Positions 25,516-33,580 of a stretch of 61,150 nucleotides of DNA are shown one piece after another. The stretch is from assembly GCA_002490665.1 (NCBI GenBank), contig DKUL01000018.1:1-61150 (forward strand). Direction: 5' to 3'. This DNA is from Lachnospiraceae bacterium UBA7205. Lineage in GTDB: Bacteria > Bacillota > Clostridia > Lachnospirales > Lachnospiraceae. The position numbers and the translations under genes were made by a program. Each line of letters starts with the position of its first letter. The stretch's first letter is position 1. Below the pieces are notes generated by a model. It was not told the DNA's origin. It did not search any database and saw only the letters and a list, made by a program, of their open reading frames with translations.

Positions 25516-26502
25516 ATGATGTATGGATTTGGTACAATGATTGAACAACTGAAAAAGAACCCCAAGACAATTGTCTTCACAGAGGGTACTGACCCACGTA
25601 TTCTCGAGGCAGCTTCCCGTCTCCTGGCAAGCAGCTTCCTTCATCCGATTCTTGTCGGCAATGAGGATGACGTGCTGGCTGCCGCGGAAGAAGCCGGATA
25701 TAACATTCGCGGTGCGCAGATTATCGACAGCAACAACTATGAGCGTTTCGATGAAATGGTGGAAAGGTTTTGTGAGCTTAGAAAAAGCAAGGGAATGACG
25801 CCGGAAGAGGCAAGAAAAGTTCTTTCACAGCCGAATTATTTCGGAACGATGCTTGTGGAAATGGGTGTTGCGGATTCACTGCTTGGCGGCGCTACATATT
25901 CCACGGCTGATACGGTTCGTCCGGCATTACAGATTATCAAGACAAAACCAGGTAACAACATTGTATCATCTTGCTTTATTCTTGTCCGCCCCGGTGCGAC
26001 AGGTGAAAACGAAGTGCTGGCGATGAGTGACTGCGCGATTAACATCAATCCGACAGAGGATGAGCTTGTTGAAATCTGCGGTGAGACTGTTGAGTGTGCA
26101 AAGATCTTTGGCGTTGACCCAAAGGTTGCATTCTTAAGCTACTCGACTCTCGGCTCAGGAAAAGGTCCCGATGTTGAGAAAATGCGGAATGCGGCAATCA
26201 AGGCAAAAGCAAAATACCCGACTATTCCGATAGAGGGCGAATTACAGTTTGATGCTGCTGTTTCTCCTCGTGTGGCACGTACAAAGTGTCCAAAATCAGA
26301 AGTTGCAGGTCATGCGAATACATTTATCTTCCCAGACCTTAGCTCTGGAAATATGGGTTACAAGATTGCGCAGAGAATGGGTAATTTTGAGGCATATGGT
26401 CCTATCCTCCTCGGACTGAACGCTCCGGTCAATGACCTCTCCCGCGGCTGCAACGCAATTGAAGTATACTCTATGGCTATCATTACGGCTGCTTTGGTAT
26501 AG
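25516..26502 (+). CDS. pta: Phosphate acetyltransferase
   Basis: Interconverts acetyl-CoA and acetyl phosphate, the first half of the acetate/ATP-forming route, in the cytoplasm. At 328 residues it is the short class I enzyme. Motifs: FTEGTDPRILEAA, DSLLGGATYSTADTVRPALQIIKT, SYSTLGSGKGPDVEKM, GELQFDAAVSPRVA, FPDLSSGNMGYKIAQR and the end GPILLGLNAPVNDLSRGC. GGAAGG precedes the ATG. ackA, usually next to it, is not here. Glucose control is likely, given the cre site. Confidence 0.97.
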   Translation: MMYGFGTMIEQLKKNPKTIVFTEGTDPRILEAASRLLASSFLHPILVGNEDDVLAAAEEAGYNIRGAQIIDSNNYERFDEMVERFCELRKSKGMTPEEARKVLSQPNYFGTMLVEMGVADSLLGGATYSTADTVRPALQIIKTKPGNNIVSSCFILVRPGATGENEVLAMSDCAININPTEDELVEICGETVECAKIFGVDPKVAFLSYSTLGSGKGPDVEKMRNAAIKAKAKYPTIPIEGELQFDAAVSPRVARTKCPKSEVAGHANTFIFPDLSSGNMGYKIAQRMGNFEAYGPILLGLNAPVNDLSRGCNAIEVYSMAIITAALV

Positions 26503-26548
26503 CAAGCATATCCAGATTTGCTGACATATTTGATTTGAATACCTATAT

Positions 26549-26588
26549 GCAATCGAGCAGGGAAGATGAATCTTCCCTGCTCGATTGC
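26549..26588. terminator. Bidirectional hairpin between pta and degV
   Basis: An 18-bp perfect stem (GCAATCGAGCAGGGAAGA with its complement) around a TGAA loop, in the gap between the convergent ends of pta and the DegV gene. U-tracts are weak on both sides. A degenerate relative of this sequence occurs near 60993 (GCAATCAAGCAG...). Confidence 0.65.
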
Positions 26589-26612
26589 ATTGTGAAGCCC
26601 CATGCAAAAAGC

Positions 26613-27482
26613 CTATATTAATTTTTTACAGCATGTCACAGCAAGGGAACCAGGTCCGATGTGGCAGGAGACGCTTAGTGATAATGGGTCTACTGCGACA
26701 ACAGGATAATCCGGCAGCTGTGCCTGTACTTCGTCCCGAAACGCTTTTGCCGCCTCCTCGTTCTGTGTATGTGCAATTGCCAGGTACATCTGGTTTTCAG
26801 GTGAGATGCCGCCAAACCGCTTTTCAATATCGTTCTTAATGGCATTTATCATGATAGATTTTGCCTGATTCACGGTTCTTGCCTTTGCAAATGCGTCAAG
26901 CTTTTCACCCTGTATCTGAAGAACCGGCTTTAACCGGAGCAAGGTTCCGAGCGCTGCGGCTGCCGGTGTAATCCGCCCGCCCTTTTTCAGATAGTACAGC
27001 GTGTCTATCATAATGTAAATGCTGGAATTGAACTTGTCCTCTTCCAGTATGTCTTTAATCTCACTGCCGATCTTCCCTGCCCTGGCAAGCTCCATGGCAT
27101 CGAATGCAGACCTTTTCTGCGTGACGGAAATCCGTTGGTTATTTACAACATGTACCTTTCCGTCATAGTCCTGTGACAGCATGGCAGCCGTCTGGCACGA
27201 ACCGCTAAGGCCGCTTGACATCGGGATATGGACAATCTCATCATATTCCTTTAAAAGTCCGTCCCAAAGCTGCATAATAGATTCAGGCGACGGCTGTGAA
27301 GTAGAAATATCTGCATTCTGGGCAAGCTTTTTGTAAAATTCATCCTGACTAAGCGTGATTTCCTCATAGTACGTCTCGCCGTCAATCATAAAAGGCATTG
27401 GCAGTACATGAATGCCAAGTTCTTTTGCCTCGCTCTGTGTGATACCACTGTTACTGTCTGTAACAATTGCTATTTTCGACAT
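26613..27482 (-). CDS. DegV family protein (FakB-like fatty-acid-binding subunit)
   Basis: DegV proteins bind a fatty acid and present it to the kinase FakA, which makes acyl phosphate for phospholipid synthesis. Seen: IAIVTDSNSGITQSEAKELGIHVLPM, the fatty-acid head-group loop ISTSQPSPESIMQLW, and IPMSSGLSGSCQTA. 289 residues, normal size. A FakA-type gene lies two genes upstream (29763), with recG between, which supports this role. Which fatty acid it prefers is unknown. Confidence 0.88.
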   Translation of the reverse strand: MSKIAIVTDSNSGITQSEAKELGIHVLPMPFMIDGETYYEEITLSQDEFYKKLAQNADISTSQPSPESIMQLWDGLLKEYDEIVHIPMSSGLSGSCQTAAMLSQDYDGKVHVVNNQRISVTQKRSAFDAMELARAGKIGSEIKDILEEDKFNSSIYIMIDTLYYLKKGGRITPAAAALGTLLRLKPVLQIQGEKLDAFAKARTVNQAKSIMINAIKNDIEKRFGGISPENQMYLAIAHTQNEEAAKAFRDEVQAQLPDYPVVAVDPLSLSVSCHIGPGSLAVTCCKKLI

Positions 27483-27516
27483 ATTATATAATCTCCCTGT
27501 TTTCCATTACTTTTAT

Positions 27517-27586
27517 ATATACGCACGACAAATGAAATTTGCTGTGCGCATCACTTCATGCTGAGCTGTTAGTTTTCTGACCATCC
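27517..27586. repeat. Dispersed repeat, family B copy 2 (degenerate)
   Basis: Shares TATAC.CACGACA and GCTGTGCGCATCAC with 46268-46369, followed by a degenerate CTGAGC..T.AGT.TT..GACC. The hairpin CGCACGACAAAT/ATTTGCTGTGCG is intact but has a much shorter tip than copy 3. Non-coding, upstream of degV. Confidence 0.55.
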
Positions 27587-27609
27587 GTGCAACATCAACA
27601 AACTAAATA

Positions 27610-29694
27610 TCAGATATTTATAAAGTCAACATCAGCGGCAATGTTGTCCTCATAGTGCCTCCAGAAACATTGATTCTCCTCCGAGGGCTTCCCACCGTCA
27701 ATATAGTCCGAATAAAGCTCCGTGGCACAGCACTGCGCTTCCTGCAATATGCTGGCATCCTGATAGATATCACCCAGTTGGAACTGGAACTGCCCGCTCT
27801 GCCGGATGCCAAACAAATCCCCCGGTCCCCGAAGGCGCATATCCTCCGAGGAAATGAAGAAGCCGTCATTGGACTTGTTTAATACCTGAAGCCGTTCCAT
27901 AGTATCATTCTGACTCGTAGTCGTAATAAATATACAATATGACTGTTCCGTTCCACGCCCCACGCGCCCCCTGAGCTGGTGAAGCTGTGCAAGGCCAAAC
28001 CGCTCCGCATTTTCGACAAGCATTACAGTGGCATTCGGAACATTGATGCCAACCTCTATTACGGTGGTTGAAACCAGCACGTCAATATGATGCGCAGCAA
28101 ATTCCTCCATCGTATAGTTTTTTGCTTTTGCGTTCATCTGCCCATGAAGAAACGCAACACGAACCGTATCTGGAAGCGCTTTCCTTAATTTTTCAGCATA
28201 TTCGATGACATTTTCAAGAACAGGCTGGTCACCCATTATTTCGTCATTTGCCTCGACCATAGGGCAAATCACATATGCCTGTCTGCCATTTGCCACTTCT
28301 TTTGCGATAAACTCATAAGCCTTCTTGCGATAATCTGTATTGACAACACAGTTTTTAATGGGAAGTCTGTTTGCCGGAAGCTCATCCATGACAGATATAT
28401 CCAAATCCCCATATAAAATCAAGGCAAGCGTCCTTGGAATCGGCGTTGCGCTCATGACAAGAATGTGTGGCTGGATTCCCTTCTGGGCAAGCGTTTCACG
28501 CTGCTTTACGCCGAATCGGTGCTGTTCGTCCGTAATCACGAGACGCAGGTCATAAAAATCAACATCCCCCTGCAGCAAAGCCTGTGTTCCAACAATGACA
28601 TTGCAGGTGCCAAGGGCAATACTCTCCTTCGCCCTACGCTTTTCCCTCGCTGTCAGGGCACCTGTCAGAAGGACAGGCTTAAACGGCAGTCCATATTGCT
28701 CCATCAATTCCAGTACGGATTCATAATGCTGTTTTGCAAGTACTTCCGTAGGCGCCATAAAGGCAGCCTGATGGTGGTTCATGGTACACAGGAACATGGC
28801 TAAAATCGCCACTATCGTCTTGCCAGAGCCGACATCGCCCTGTACAAGTCTGTTCATAAGGCGAGCCGAACACATATCATTTTCTATCTGTGCCCAGACC
28901 TTTTTCTGTGCGTTTGTAAGCCGATACGGCAGCCTGTCAATAAAGTCCTGACATGCGTCAATCCGCATCATCGGCGCATCATTGACCTCCTGCACAGTCA
29001 TATCCTTTAAAACAAGAATCCCTATGATAAAAAACAGAAATTCCTCGAAGACCAGACGTTTTCTGGCACAGACCATATCCTGAAAGCTTTGCGGAAAATG
29101 AATCCCATACACCGCTGTTTTCAAATCTGTCAGCCCATATTTCACACGCATCGACTCCGGAATATAGTCATTCTCAAAGTCAAGCCCTTCCAGAGCCAGA
29201 TGCATTGCTTTCGTGATCGCAGCGATAGAAAGCCCTTTTGTAGCCGGATAAACAGGTGCCAGCCTGTGGACATTCTGCATGAACTCTTTCGCACTGATTA
29301 TTTTGGGCTGCTCCATTGTCATCCGGTTGTTTTTTAGGATGACACGCCCGCGAAAAATATATTGTTTTCCTGTCTGCAGGCTGTTTTTCATATAAGGCAT
29401 ATTAAAATAAGTGATATCACAGGCGCCGCTTTCATCCTTCACACGTGCAGTCGTAATCGACATATTTTTTCTGATATGGATGGTCTGGGGCGCGCTGATA
29501 ACCATGGCGTGTATCGCATGTGTCTGATGATTCGCTTTCAGTTCCCCTATCTTTATGATATCGCGCCATTCTTCATAATCCCTCGGGTAATGTGTCACTA
29601 GGTCGTTGATTGTATGGATATCCAACTTATGGTACAAGGCGGCAGTCTTATCCCCGATACCGTTCAGGGCTGTTATTGGGTCATCAAAATGCAT
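27610..29694 (-). CDS. recG: ATP-dependent DNA helicase RecG
   Basis: Helicase that regresses stalled forks and processes recombination intermediates. The 694-residue protein has an N-terminal wedge/OB domain (about 60-170), then SF2 motifs: Walker A GDVGSGKT, TEVLAKQH, the DExH box ITDEQHRFGVKQR, MSATPIPRTLAL, and the C-terminal GRVGRGTEQSYC with the motif VI arginines. The length is standard. GGAGAG precedes the ATG, just after a 12-bp hairpin. Confidence 0.96.
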   Translation of the reverse strand: MHFDDPITALNGIGDKTAALYHKLDIHTINDLVTHYPRDYEEWRDIIKIGELKANHQTHAIHAMVISAPQTIHIRKNMSITTARVKDESGACDITYFNMPYMKNSLQTGKQYIFRGRVILKNNRMTMEQPKIISAKEFMQNVHRLAPVYPATKGLSIAAITKAMHLALEGLDFENDYIPESMRVKYGLTDLKTAVYGIHFPQSFQDMVCARKRLVFEEFLFFIIGILVLKDMTVQEVNDAPMMRIDACQDFIDRLPYRLTNAQKKVWAQIENDMCSARLMNRLVQGDVGSGKTIVAILAMFLCTMNHHQAAFMAPTEVLAKQHYESVLELMEQYGLPFKPVLLTGALTAREKRRAKESIALGTCNVIVGTQALLQGDVDFYDLRLVITDEQHRFGVKQRETLAQKGIQPHILVMSATPIPRTLALILYGDLDISVMDELPANRLPIKNCVVNTDYRKKAYEFIAKEVANGRQAYVICPMVEANDEIMGDQPVLENVIEYAEKLRKALPDTVRVAFLHGQMNAKAKNYTMEEFAAHHIDVLVSTTVIEVGINVPNATVMLVENAERFGLAQLHQLRGRVGRGTEQSYCIFITTTSQNDTMERLQVLNKSNDGFFISSEDMRLRGPGDLFGIRQSGQFQFQLGDIYQDASILQEAQCCATELYSDYIDGGKPSEENQCFWRHYEDNIAADVDFINI

Positions 29695-29708
29695 AGCGCT
29701 CTCCTAGC

Positions 29709-29740
29709 ACAAAGAACGCCTGAACCATGGCGTTCTTTGT
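29709..29740 (-). promoter_or_regulatory. Hairpin directly before recG's ribosome site
   Basis: ACAAAGAACGCC (29709-29720) pairs perfectly with GGCGTTCTTTGT (29729-29740). On the minus strand it follows the fakA stop and ends two bases before CTAGGAGAG of recG. It lacks a U-tract, so it may partly separate fakA and recG expression or protect mRNA ends. Confidence 0.5.
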
Positions 29741-29762
29741 CTCAATTCAACAATGTTCTTGG

Positions 29763-31475
29763 TTATTCCGCCGAAACAATATAGGAGTAAATCGGCTGTC
29801 CCCCGAATTGCAGCTCCACATCACAGCTGCCAAATTGCGCTTTCACCATATCCGCCAGTTTTTGCGCCTGTTCCTCCTTAATAATATCCCCATAATAGAT
29901 ACTTATCAGTTCATACTCGTCAGACATCATCTCCAAAATCATGTCAAAAGCAACTGTCTGCAAATCTTTTCCCACAGAGAGGATTCCCTTGTCTCCGATT
30001 CCCATAAAATCACCCTGATGGATTTCCTTGTCATCTATCATGGTATCCCGTACTGCATAAGTCACCTGGCCGGTAGCAACGCGCTGCACTTCCTCTGTCA
30101 TAACCGCTTCGTTTTCCTCAATGGAAATATCCGGGACATAGTTAATAATCGCCGTGATGCCCTGCGGAACCGTTTTGGTCGGGATTACAATGATTTTTTT
30201 GTCTTTCGTCAGCTGCTTCGCCTGATTTGCAGCCAATATAATATTTTTGTTATTTGGGAAAATGAATATATTGTCCGCATTAATCTTATCAATTGCGTTG
30301 AGCATATCCTCCGTGCTTGGATTCATTGTCTGACCGCCCTCGATAATGTAATCGACTCCGAGGGAACGGAATATTTCATTCATGCCTTCGCCGATTGAAA
30401 CAGCAATAAATCCGGTATCTTTATGTTCGGGTGACGGCACGCTGCTGTCTGTATCAGATGAAGCATTGCTGGGAAGCTCCGGACGCTGCATCTGTTTTTC
30501 CATCATATCAGAAACTTTTTCGTCACGTTCAAGACGCATATTTTCAATAATGATAGTGGTAAGTGACCCATACCGCAGTGCTTTCTGCATCGCAAGTCCC
30601 GGGTCATTTGTATGCACATGGACTTTTACGATTTCATCATCGGCAACGACAACAATAGAATCACCAATGGATGAAAGATATTCTTTGAAGTCCATTTCCT
30701 GTTTGATGTTAAATGTCTTATTCAGCATAATCAGGAACTGAGTGCAGTAGCAGAACTTGATTTCCGCATTCGCCTGTGCCTCGATACTGGATGACATTGT
30801 ACCTTTTTCTGCCGATACTGTTTTGGGGGCTGTTTCGATGGAAAGGTCAAGCTCCTTGCCAAGGAACGCGTCCAGTCCCCCCTTCAATACTTCCACAAGC
30901 CCCTGACCACCCGAATCGACAACGCCCGCCTGCTTTAATACCGGAAGCATGTCAGGTGTCTGCGCCAGGACAACCTCAGCCTCTTTGATGACTTCGCTGA
31001 TAAATTTCTCCAAATCCCGCTCTCCCGCCATGGCAAGGTCGTTTGCCCTCTTTGCGGCGCCTTTTGCAACGGTGAGGATTGTACCTTCCTTCGGCTTCAT
31101 GACAGCCTTATAGGCGGTTTCTACTGCCTTGTCACACGCAGAGGCAAGAATCGCCACGTTAATTTCGTCGTATTCCCGGATAACTTTTGCAAATCCCCTG
31201 AAAAGCTGTGACAAAATAACGCCGGAGTTTCCGCGCGCACCCCTCAGGGAACCAGACGAGATGGCTTTTGCAAGGGATGCCATGTCAGGGTTTTCAATAG
31301 CGGCAACCTCCTTTGCCGCAGACATAATCGTCATTGACATATTGGTACCGGTATCACCATCCGGAACAGGGAAAACATTCAGTTCATTGATCCATTCTTT
31401 TTTATGCTCCAAATTTTTCGCTCCGGCAAGAAACATCTTTGAAAGCATTTTAGCGTCGATTACATTTAATCCCAC
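29763..31475 (-). CDS. fakA: Fatty acid kinase catalytic subunit (FakA/YloV, DAK2-domain protein)
   Basis: Phosphorylates fatty acids bound to a DegV-type partner. The N-terminal DAK2 ATP-binding domain shows ELNVFPVPDGDTGTNMSMTI with the Mg-binding Asp residues and SLRGARGNSGVILSQ; a middle domain and a YloV-type C-terminal domain (EYELISIYYGDIIKEEQA) follow. 570 residues. The start is GTG at 31475 after AAGGAGG. Directly after the Asp23 gene, the usual yloU-yloV order, and near recG as in Bacillus. Confidence 0.92.
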   Translation of the reverse strand: MGLNVIDAKMLSKMFLAGAKNLEHKKEWINELNVFPVPDGDTGTNMSMTIMSAAKEVAAIENPDMASLAKAISSGSLRGARGNSGVILSQLFRGFAKVIREYDEINVAILASACDKAVETAYKAVMKPKEGTILTVAKGAAKRANDLAMAGERDLEKFISEVIKEAEVVLAQTPDMLPVLKQAGVVDSGGQGLVEVLKGGLDAFLGKELDLSIETAPKTVSAEKGTMSSSIEAQANAEIKFCYCTQFLIMLNKTFNIKQEMDFKEYLSSIGDSIVVVADDEIVKVHVHTNDPGLAMQKALRYGSLTTIIIENMRLERDEKVSDMMEKQMQRPELPSNASSDTDSSVPSPEHKDTGFIAVSIGEGMNEIFRSLGVDYIIEGGQTMNPSTEDMLNAIDKINADNIFIFPNNKNIILAANQAKQLTKDKKIIVIPTKTVPQGITAIINYVPDISIEENEAVMTEEVQRVATGQVTYAVRDTMIDDKEIHQGDFMGIGDKGILSVGKDLQTVAFDMILEMMSDEYELISIYYGDIIKEEQAQKLADMVKAQFGSCDVELQFGGQPIYSYIVSAE

Positions 31476-31489
31476 TTCAGAAATCCTCC

Positions 31490-31846
31490 TTAATCAATTA
31501 CTCGAACGCCTTCAACAAAGATGTTGATTTTTTCGATTTCGAGACCTGTGAAATTTTCAACCTTGTACTTTACATTGTTAATCAGATTGTCACATACTGT
31601 AATAATGCTTACACCATAGGCAACAATGACATGAAAATCAAGAATCAATTTATTATTAACAATATTTACTGATATTCCGTGTGTGATACTCTCTTTCATG
31701 AGCAGCTTTACCAAGCCGTCCTTTACGTTTACTGAGGCCATGCCGACGATGCCAAAGCACTCAACAGCGACACTCCCGGCATATTGGGCGATAACCTCAG
31801 GATCAATATAGATATTACCCATGTGGGTATTCATAGATCCTTTCAT
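31490..31846 (-). CDS. Asp23/Gls24 family protein (YloU-like)
   Basis: Small cytoplasmic envelope-stress protein of 118 residues. Family features are MGNIYIDPEVIAQYAGSVA, ECFGIVGMASVNVKDGL and the end VKYKVENFTGLEIEKINIFVEGV. Molecular function is unknown; Asp23 is membrane-linked in Staphylococcus. The start at 31846 has AAAGGAGG six bases upstream; the longer frame to 31924 has none. In an operon with fakA and recG. Confidence 0.88.
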   Translation of the reverse strand: MKGSMNTHMGNIYIDPEVIAQYAGSVAVECFGIVGMASVNVKDGLVKLLMKESITHGISVNIVNNKLILDFHVIVAYGVSIITVCDNLINNVKYKVENFTGLEIEKINIFVEGVRVID

Positions 31847-31982
31847 AGAAATCCTCCTTTTGTTTTTATGATAAAAAACACTAATCGCTATTATTATAAC
31901 CGTTTTTAGGAAAAAAGGAAACACATATTTTTACAGAATTTCCATAGATTATAAAAAAAATATTTTTTTTATCAAAAACAGC

Positions 31983-32011
31983 TTGCCAAATGTTTTATTA
32001 TTTGATAATAT
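31983..32011 (+). promoter_or_regulatory. Promoter of rpmB
   Basis: TTGCCA (31983-31988), 17 bases, TAATAT (32006-32011), about 50 bases before the L28 start. Confidence 0.75.
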
Positions 32012-32060
32012 ATTACTGTTGTGAGTCAGATGACTTAGTTTAGTCGAGGAGGTGCTAACG

Positions 32061-32246
32061 ATGGCAAAGTGTGATATTTGTGGCAAGGGCGTTCATTTCG
32101 GTAATAACGTAAGCCATTCTCATAGAAGATCCAATGCAATTTGGAATTCAAATGTAAAAAGAGTGAAATGCAAAGTAAACGGAGCTGCTAAGAGAATGCA
32201 TGTATGTACAAGATGCTTACGTTCAGGAGCTGTTGAAAGGGCATAA
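32061..32246 (+). CDS. rpmB: 50S ribosomal protein L28
   Basis: L28, 61 residues, with two Cys pairs (CDICGKG and CTRCLRSG) giving the zinc-binding form. The start MAKCDICGKG follows GAGGAGG; the ORF could be read nine bases longer but without a ribosome site. It is isolated on the plus strand with its own promoter and terminator, diverging from the Asp23 gene as in many Firmicutes. Confidence 0.96.
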   Translation: MAKCDICGKGVHFGNNVSHSHRRSNAIWNSNVKRVKCKVNGAAKRMHVCTRCLRSGAVERA

Positions 32247-32260
32247 TGAAATTTAACCAT

Positions 32261-32293
32261 AAAAAAGGAAGCGTATGTTATGCTTCTTTTTTT
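32261..32293 (+). terminator. Intrinsic terminator of rpmB
   Basis: AAAAAAGGAAGC (32261-32272) pairs with GCTTCTTTTTTT (32282-32293), ending in a T-run. It is 15 bases after the stop. Confidence 0.85.
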
Positions 32294-32307
32294 ATGCCTT
32301 ATTACAG

Positions 32308-32347
32308 ACAAAAAGCCAGTACTACACTAGCTTTCGTAGTACCGGCT
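32308..32347 (-). terminator. Intrinsic terminator of the J-domain gene
   Basis: On the minus strand AGCCGGTACTAC (32336-32347) pairs with GTAGTACTGGCT (32314-32325) and is followed by TTTTTG (32308-32313). The upper arm overlaps the last codons of the CDS. Confidence 0.75.
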
Positions 32348-32896
32348 TCTGAGACTCTCATACTCTGTCTGAATCAGCAGCAGTGTTTTTGTATCGCCGC
32401 ATTTATTGTCGGGATGAAAGATTTTCAGCAATTCCTTATATCGCTTCCTCAGCGAAAGCTCGCTGTCAACCCCGCGGAAAAAATTCGTACCGTCATAAGC
32501 CCCTGATTCATACTGCTGATGCACGGGCTTTCCTGACATTTTCTGTCGTCTGTACTTACTCTTTTCATGCTCAAAATTCAGGCGTTCACATTCCAGCGCC
32601 TTTCTGTCAACTGCAAGCTGCTGATATGCATCCTCAATAATCTTCTGTTTTTTTGCGATAAATACTTCATTGTCATCGAAACGCTTTTTAATTGACTTTT
32701 CACGTATGTCCAGTGCATTCTTTTCCCGGTCCAGCTTTCTCTTTAAATCCTGTAGTTCACGATTAAACTCCTGAAGTTCATCCCTTTTCGCCTGAATTCT
32801 GACCTGCTCCTGAAACATCCAGACTTTCATCTTTTTGATATCATCCGGCGTTTCAGACCTCATGAGCTCCTCAAGCTCCTCATCAAAATCCAACAT
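32327..32896 (-). CDS. Coiled-coil protein with C-terminal J-domain
   Basis: 189 residues. Residues 1-120 are charged and helical, a likely coiled coil (RELQDLKRKLDREKNALDIREK). Residues 140-189 resemble the first half of a J-domain: LSLRKRYKELLKIFHPDNKCGDTKTLLLIQTEYESLRSRYY, with an HPD motif in FHPDNK. J-domains stimulate Hsp70 ATPases such as DnaK. The J-domain being at the end, after a coiled coil, is the reverse of DnaJ. No family name is known to me. Start MLDFDEELEEL after GGAGGAG. Confidence 0.78.
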   Translation of the reverse strand: MLDFDEELEELMRSETPDDIKKMKVWMFQEQVRIQAKRDELQEFNRELQDLKRKLDREKNALDIREKSIKKRFDDNEVFIAKKQKIIEDAYQQLAVDRKALECERLNFEHEKSKYRRQKMSGKPVHQQYESGAYDGTNFFRGVDSELSLRKRYKELLKIFHPDNKCGDTKTLLLIQTEYESLRSRYYES

Positions 32897-32980
32897 ATAA
32901 CTCCTCCATTCCTGCACAATACCCATGCCAAAAACATCCCCATCCGTTTTTCGCATGTTTCTCCCTTATATAACTCCCTT

Positions 32981-33121
32981 TTATTTGCAACTGAATAGAT
33001 AATAACCTGAAATCACAAAAATTGCAATAAGAATTAATCCCATCCATGTATTTCCTATCACCAACATAAAGAGCATGCCGACTGCAATCCAAAATAACGT
33101 ATAACCTATAAGCTTGCACAT
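32981..33121 (-). CDS. Small membrane protein, 46 residues
   Basis: A short minus-strand frame reads MCKLIGYTLFWIAVGMLFML, then VIGNTWMGLILIAIFVISGY, then YLFSCK. The middle is almost entirely hydrophobic with a break at GNTWMG, giving two short membrane spans. The stop is TAA. Upstream is a weak AGGAC. Proteins of this kind are common and conserved in Lachnospiraceae; the function is unknown. It lies between the J-domain gene and gerW on the same strand. A different frame over the same bases (33119 to 32883) looks random. Confidence 0.62.
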   Translation of the reverse strand: MCKLIGYTLFWIAVGMLFMLVIGNTWMGLILIAIFVISGYYLFSCK

Positions 33122-33176
33122 AGTCCTATACCCCGGCATATCGTTATTAATAATATGCAAAAATTGTGATCTTTAT

Positions 33177-33566
33177 TTATTCCTTTTCCGGAAATGCTGT
33201 ACTGATTGCCTCGTCATCACTTGGCATATCGTCATTCCTGGGTTTAAAACGGTCAATCAAATCCGGAACCATATCTATAATTTTGTTGACTGTATCCTGG
33301 TTCTTGATATTGACAAGCCGTACCTGTCCGTTTTTGATAACCAGCACGGCACTTGGTGACATCTTTCCCGTCATGCCGCCTGCACCACCATTTTTCTTCT
33401 CCTGGGATGATGCACCGGCACCAACACCAAACGTAACATCAACCAGAGGAATAATCGTTGTATCTCCTGCCTGTGTGGGTTGTCCAACCACTGTCTTAGA
33501 GGAGAGAAAGCTCTCCATTCCCTGCATCATGGAATTTACTACTTCATTAAAACTGTTATCTGACAT
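33177..33566 (-). CDS. Spore germination/stress protein GerW (YtfJ family)
   Basis: Sporulation protein of the GerW family, 129 residues: FNEVVNSMMQGMESFLSSKTVVGQP, IIPLVDVTFGVGAG, GGAGGMTGKMSPSAVLVI and VNIKNQDTVNKIIDMVPDLIDRF. In Bacillus, YtfJ is made in the forespore and is needed for L-alanine germination. The start MSDNSFNEV at 33566 has GGAGG; the longer frame does not. Adjacent to a DUF2953 gene, its usual partner (ytfI). Confidence 0.9.
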   Translation of the reverse strand: MSDNSFNEVVNSMMQGMESFLSSKTVVGQPTQAGDTTIIPLVDVTFGVGAGASSQEKKNGGAGGMTGKMSPSAVLVIKNGQVRLVNIKNQDTVNKIIDMVPDLIDRFKPRNDDMPSDDEAISTAFPEKE

Positions 33567-33580
33567 GATAAACCTCCAAA

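Noticed and set aside
32883..33119. 78-residue minus-strand frame
   Set aside because: It overlaps both the J-domain start and the more convincing 46-residue membrane protein, and its composition looks random.
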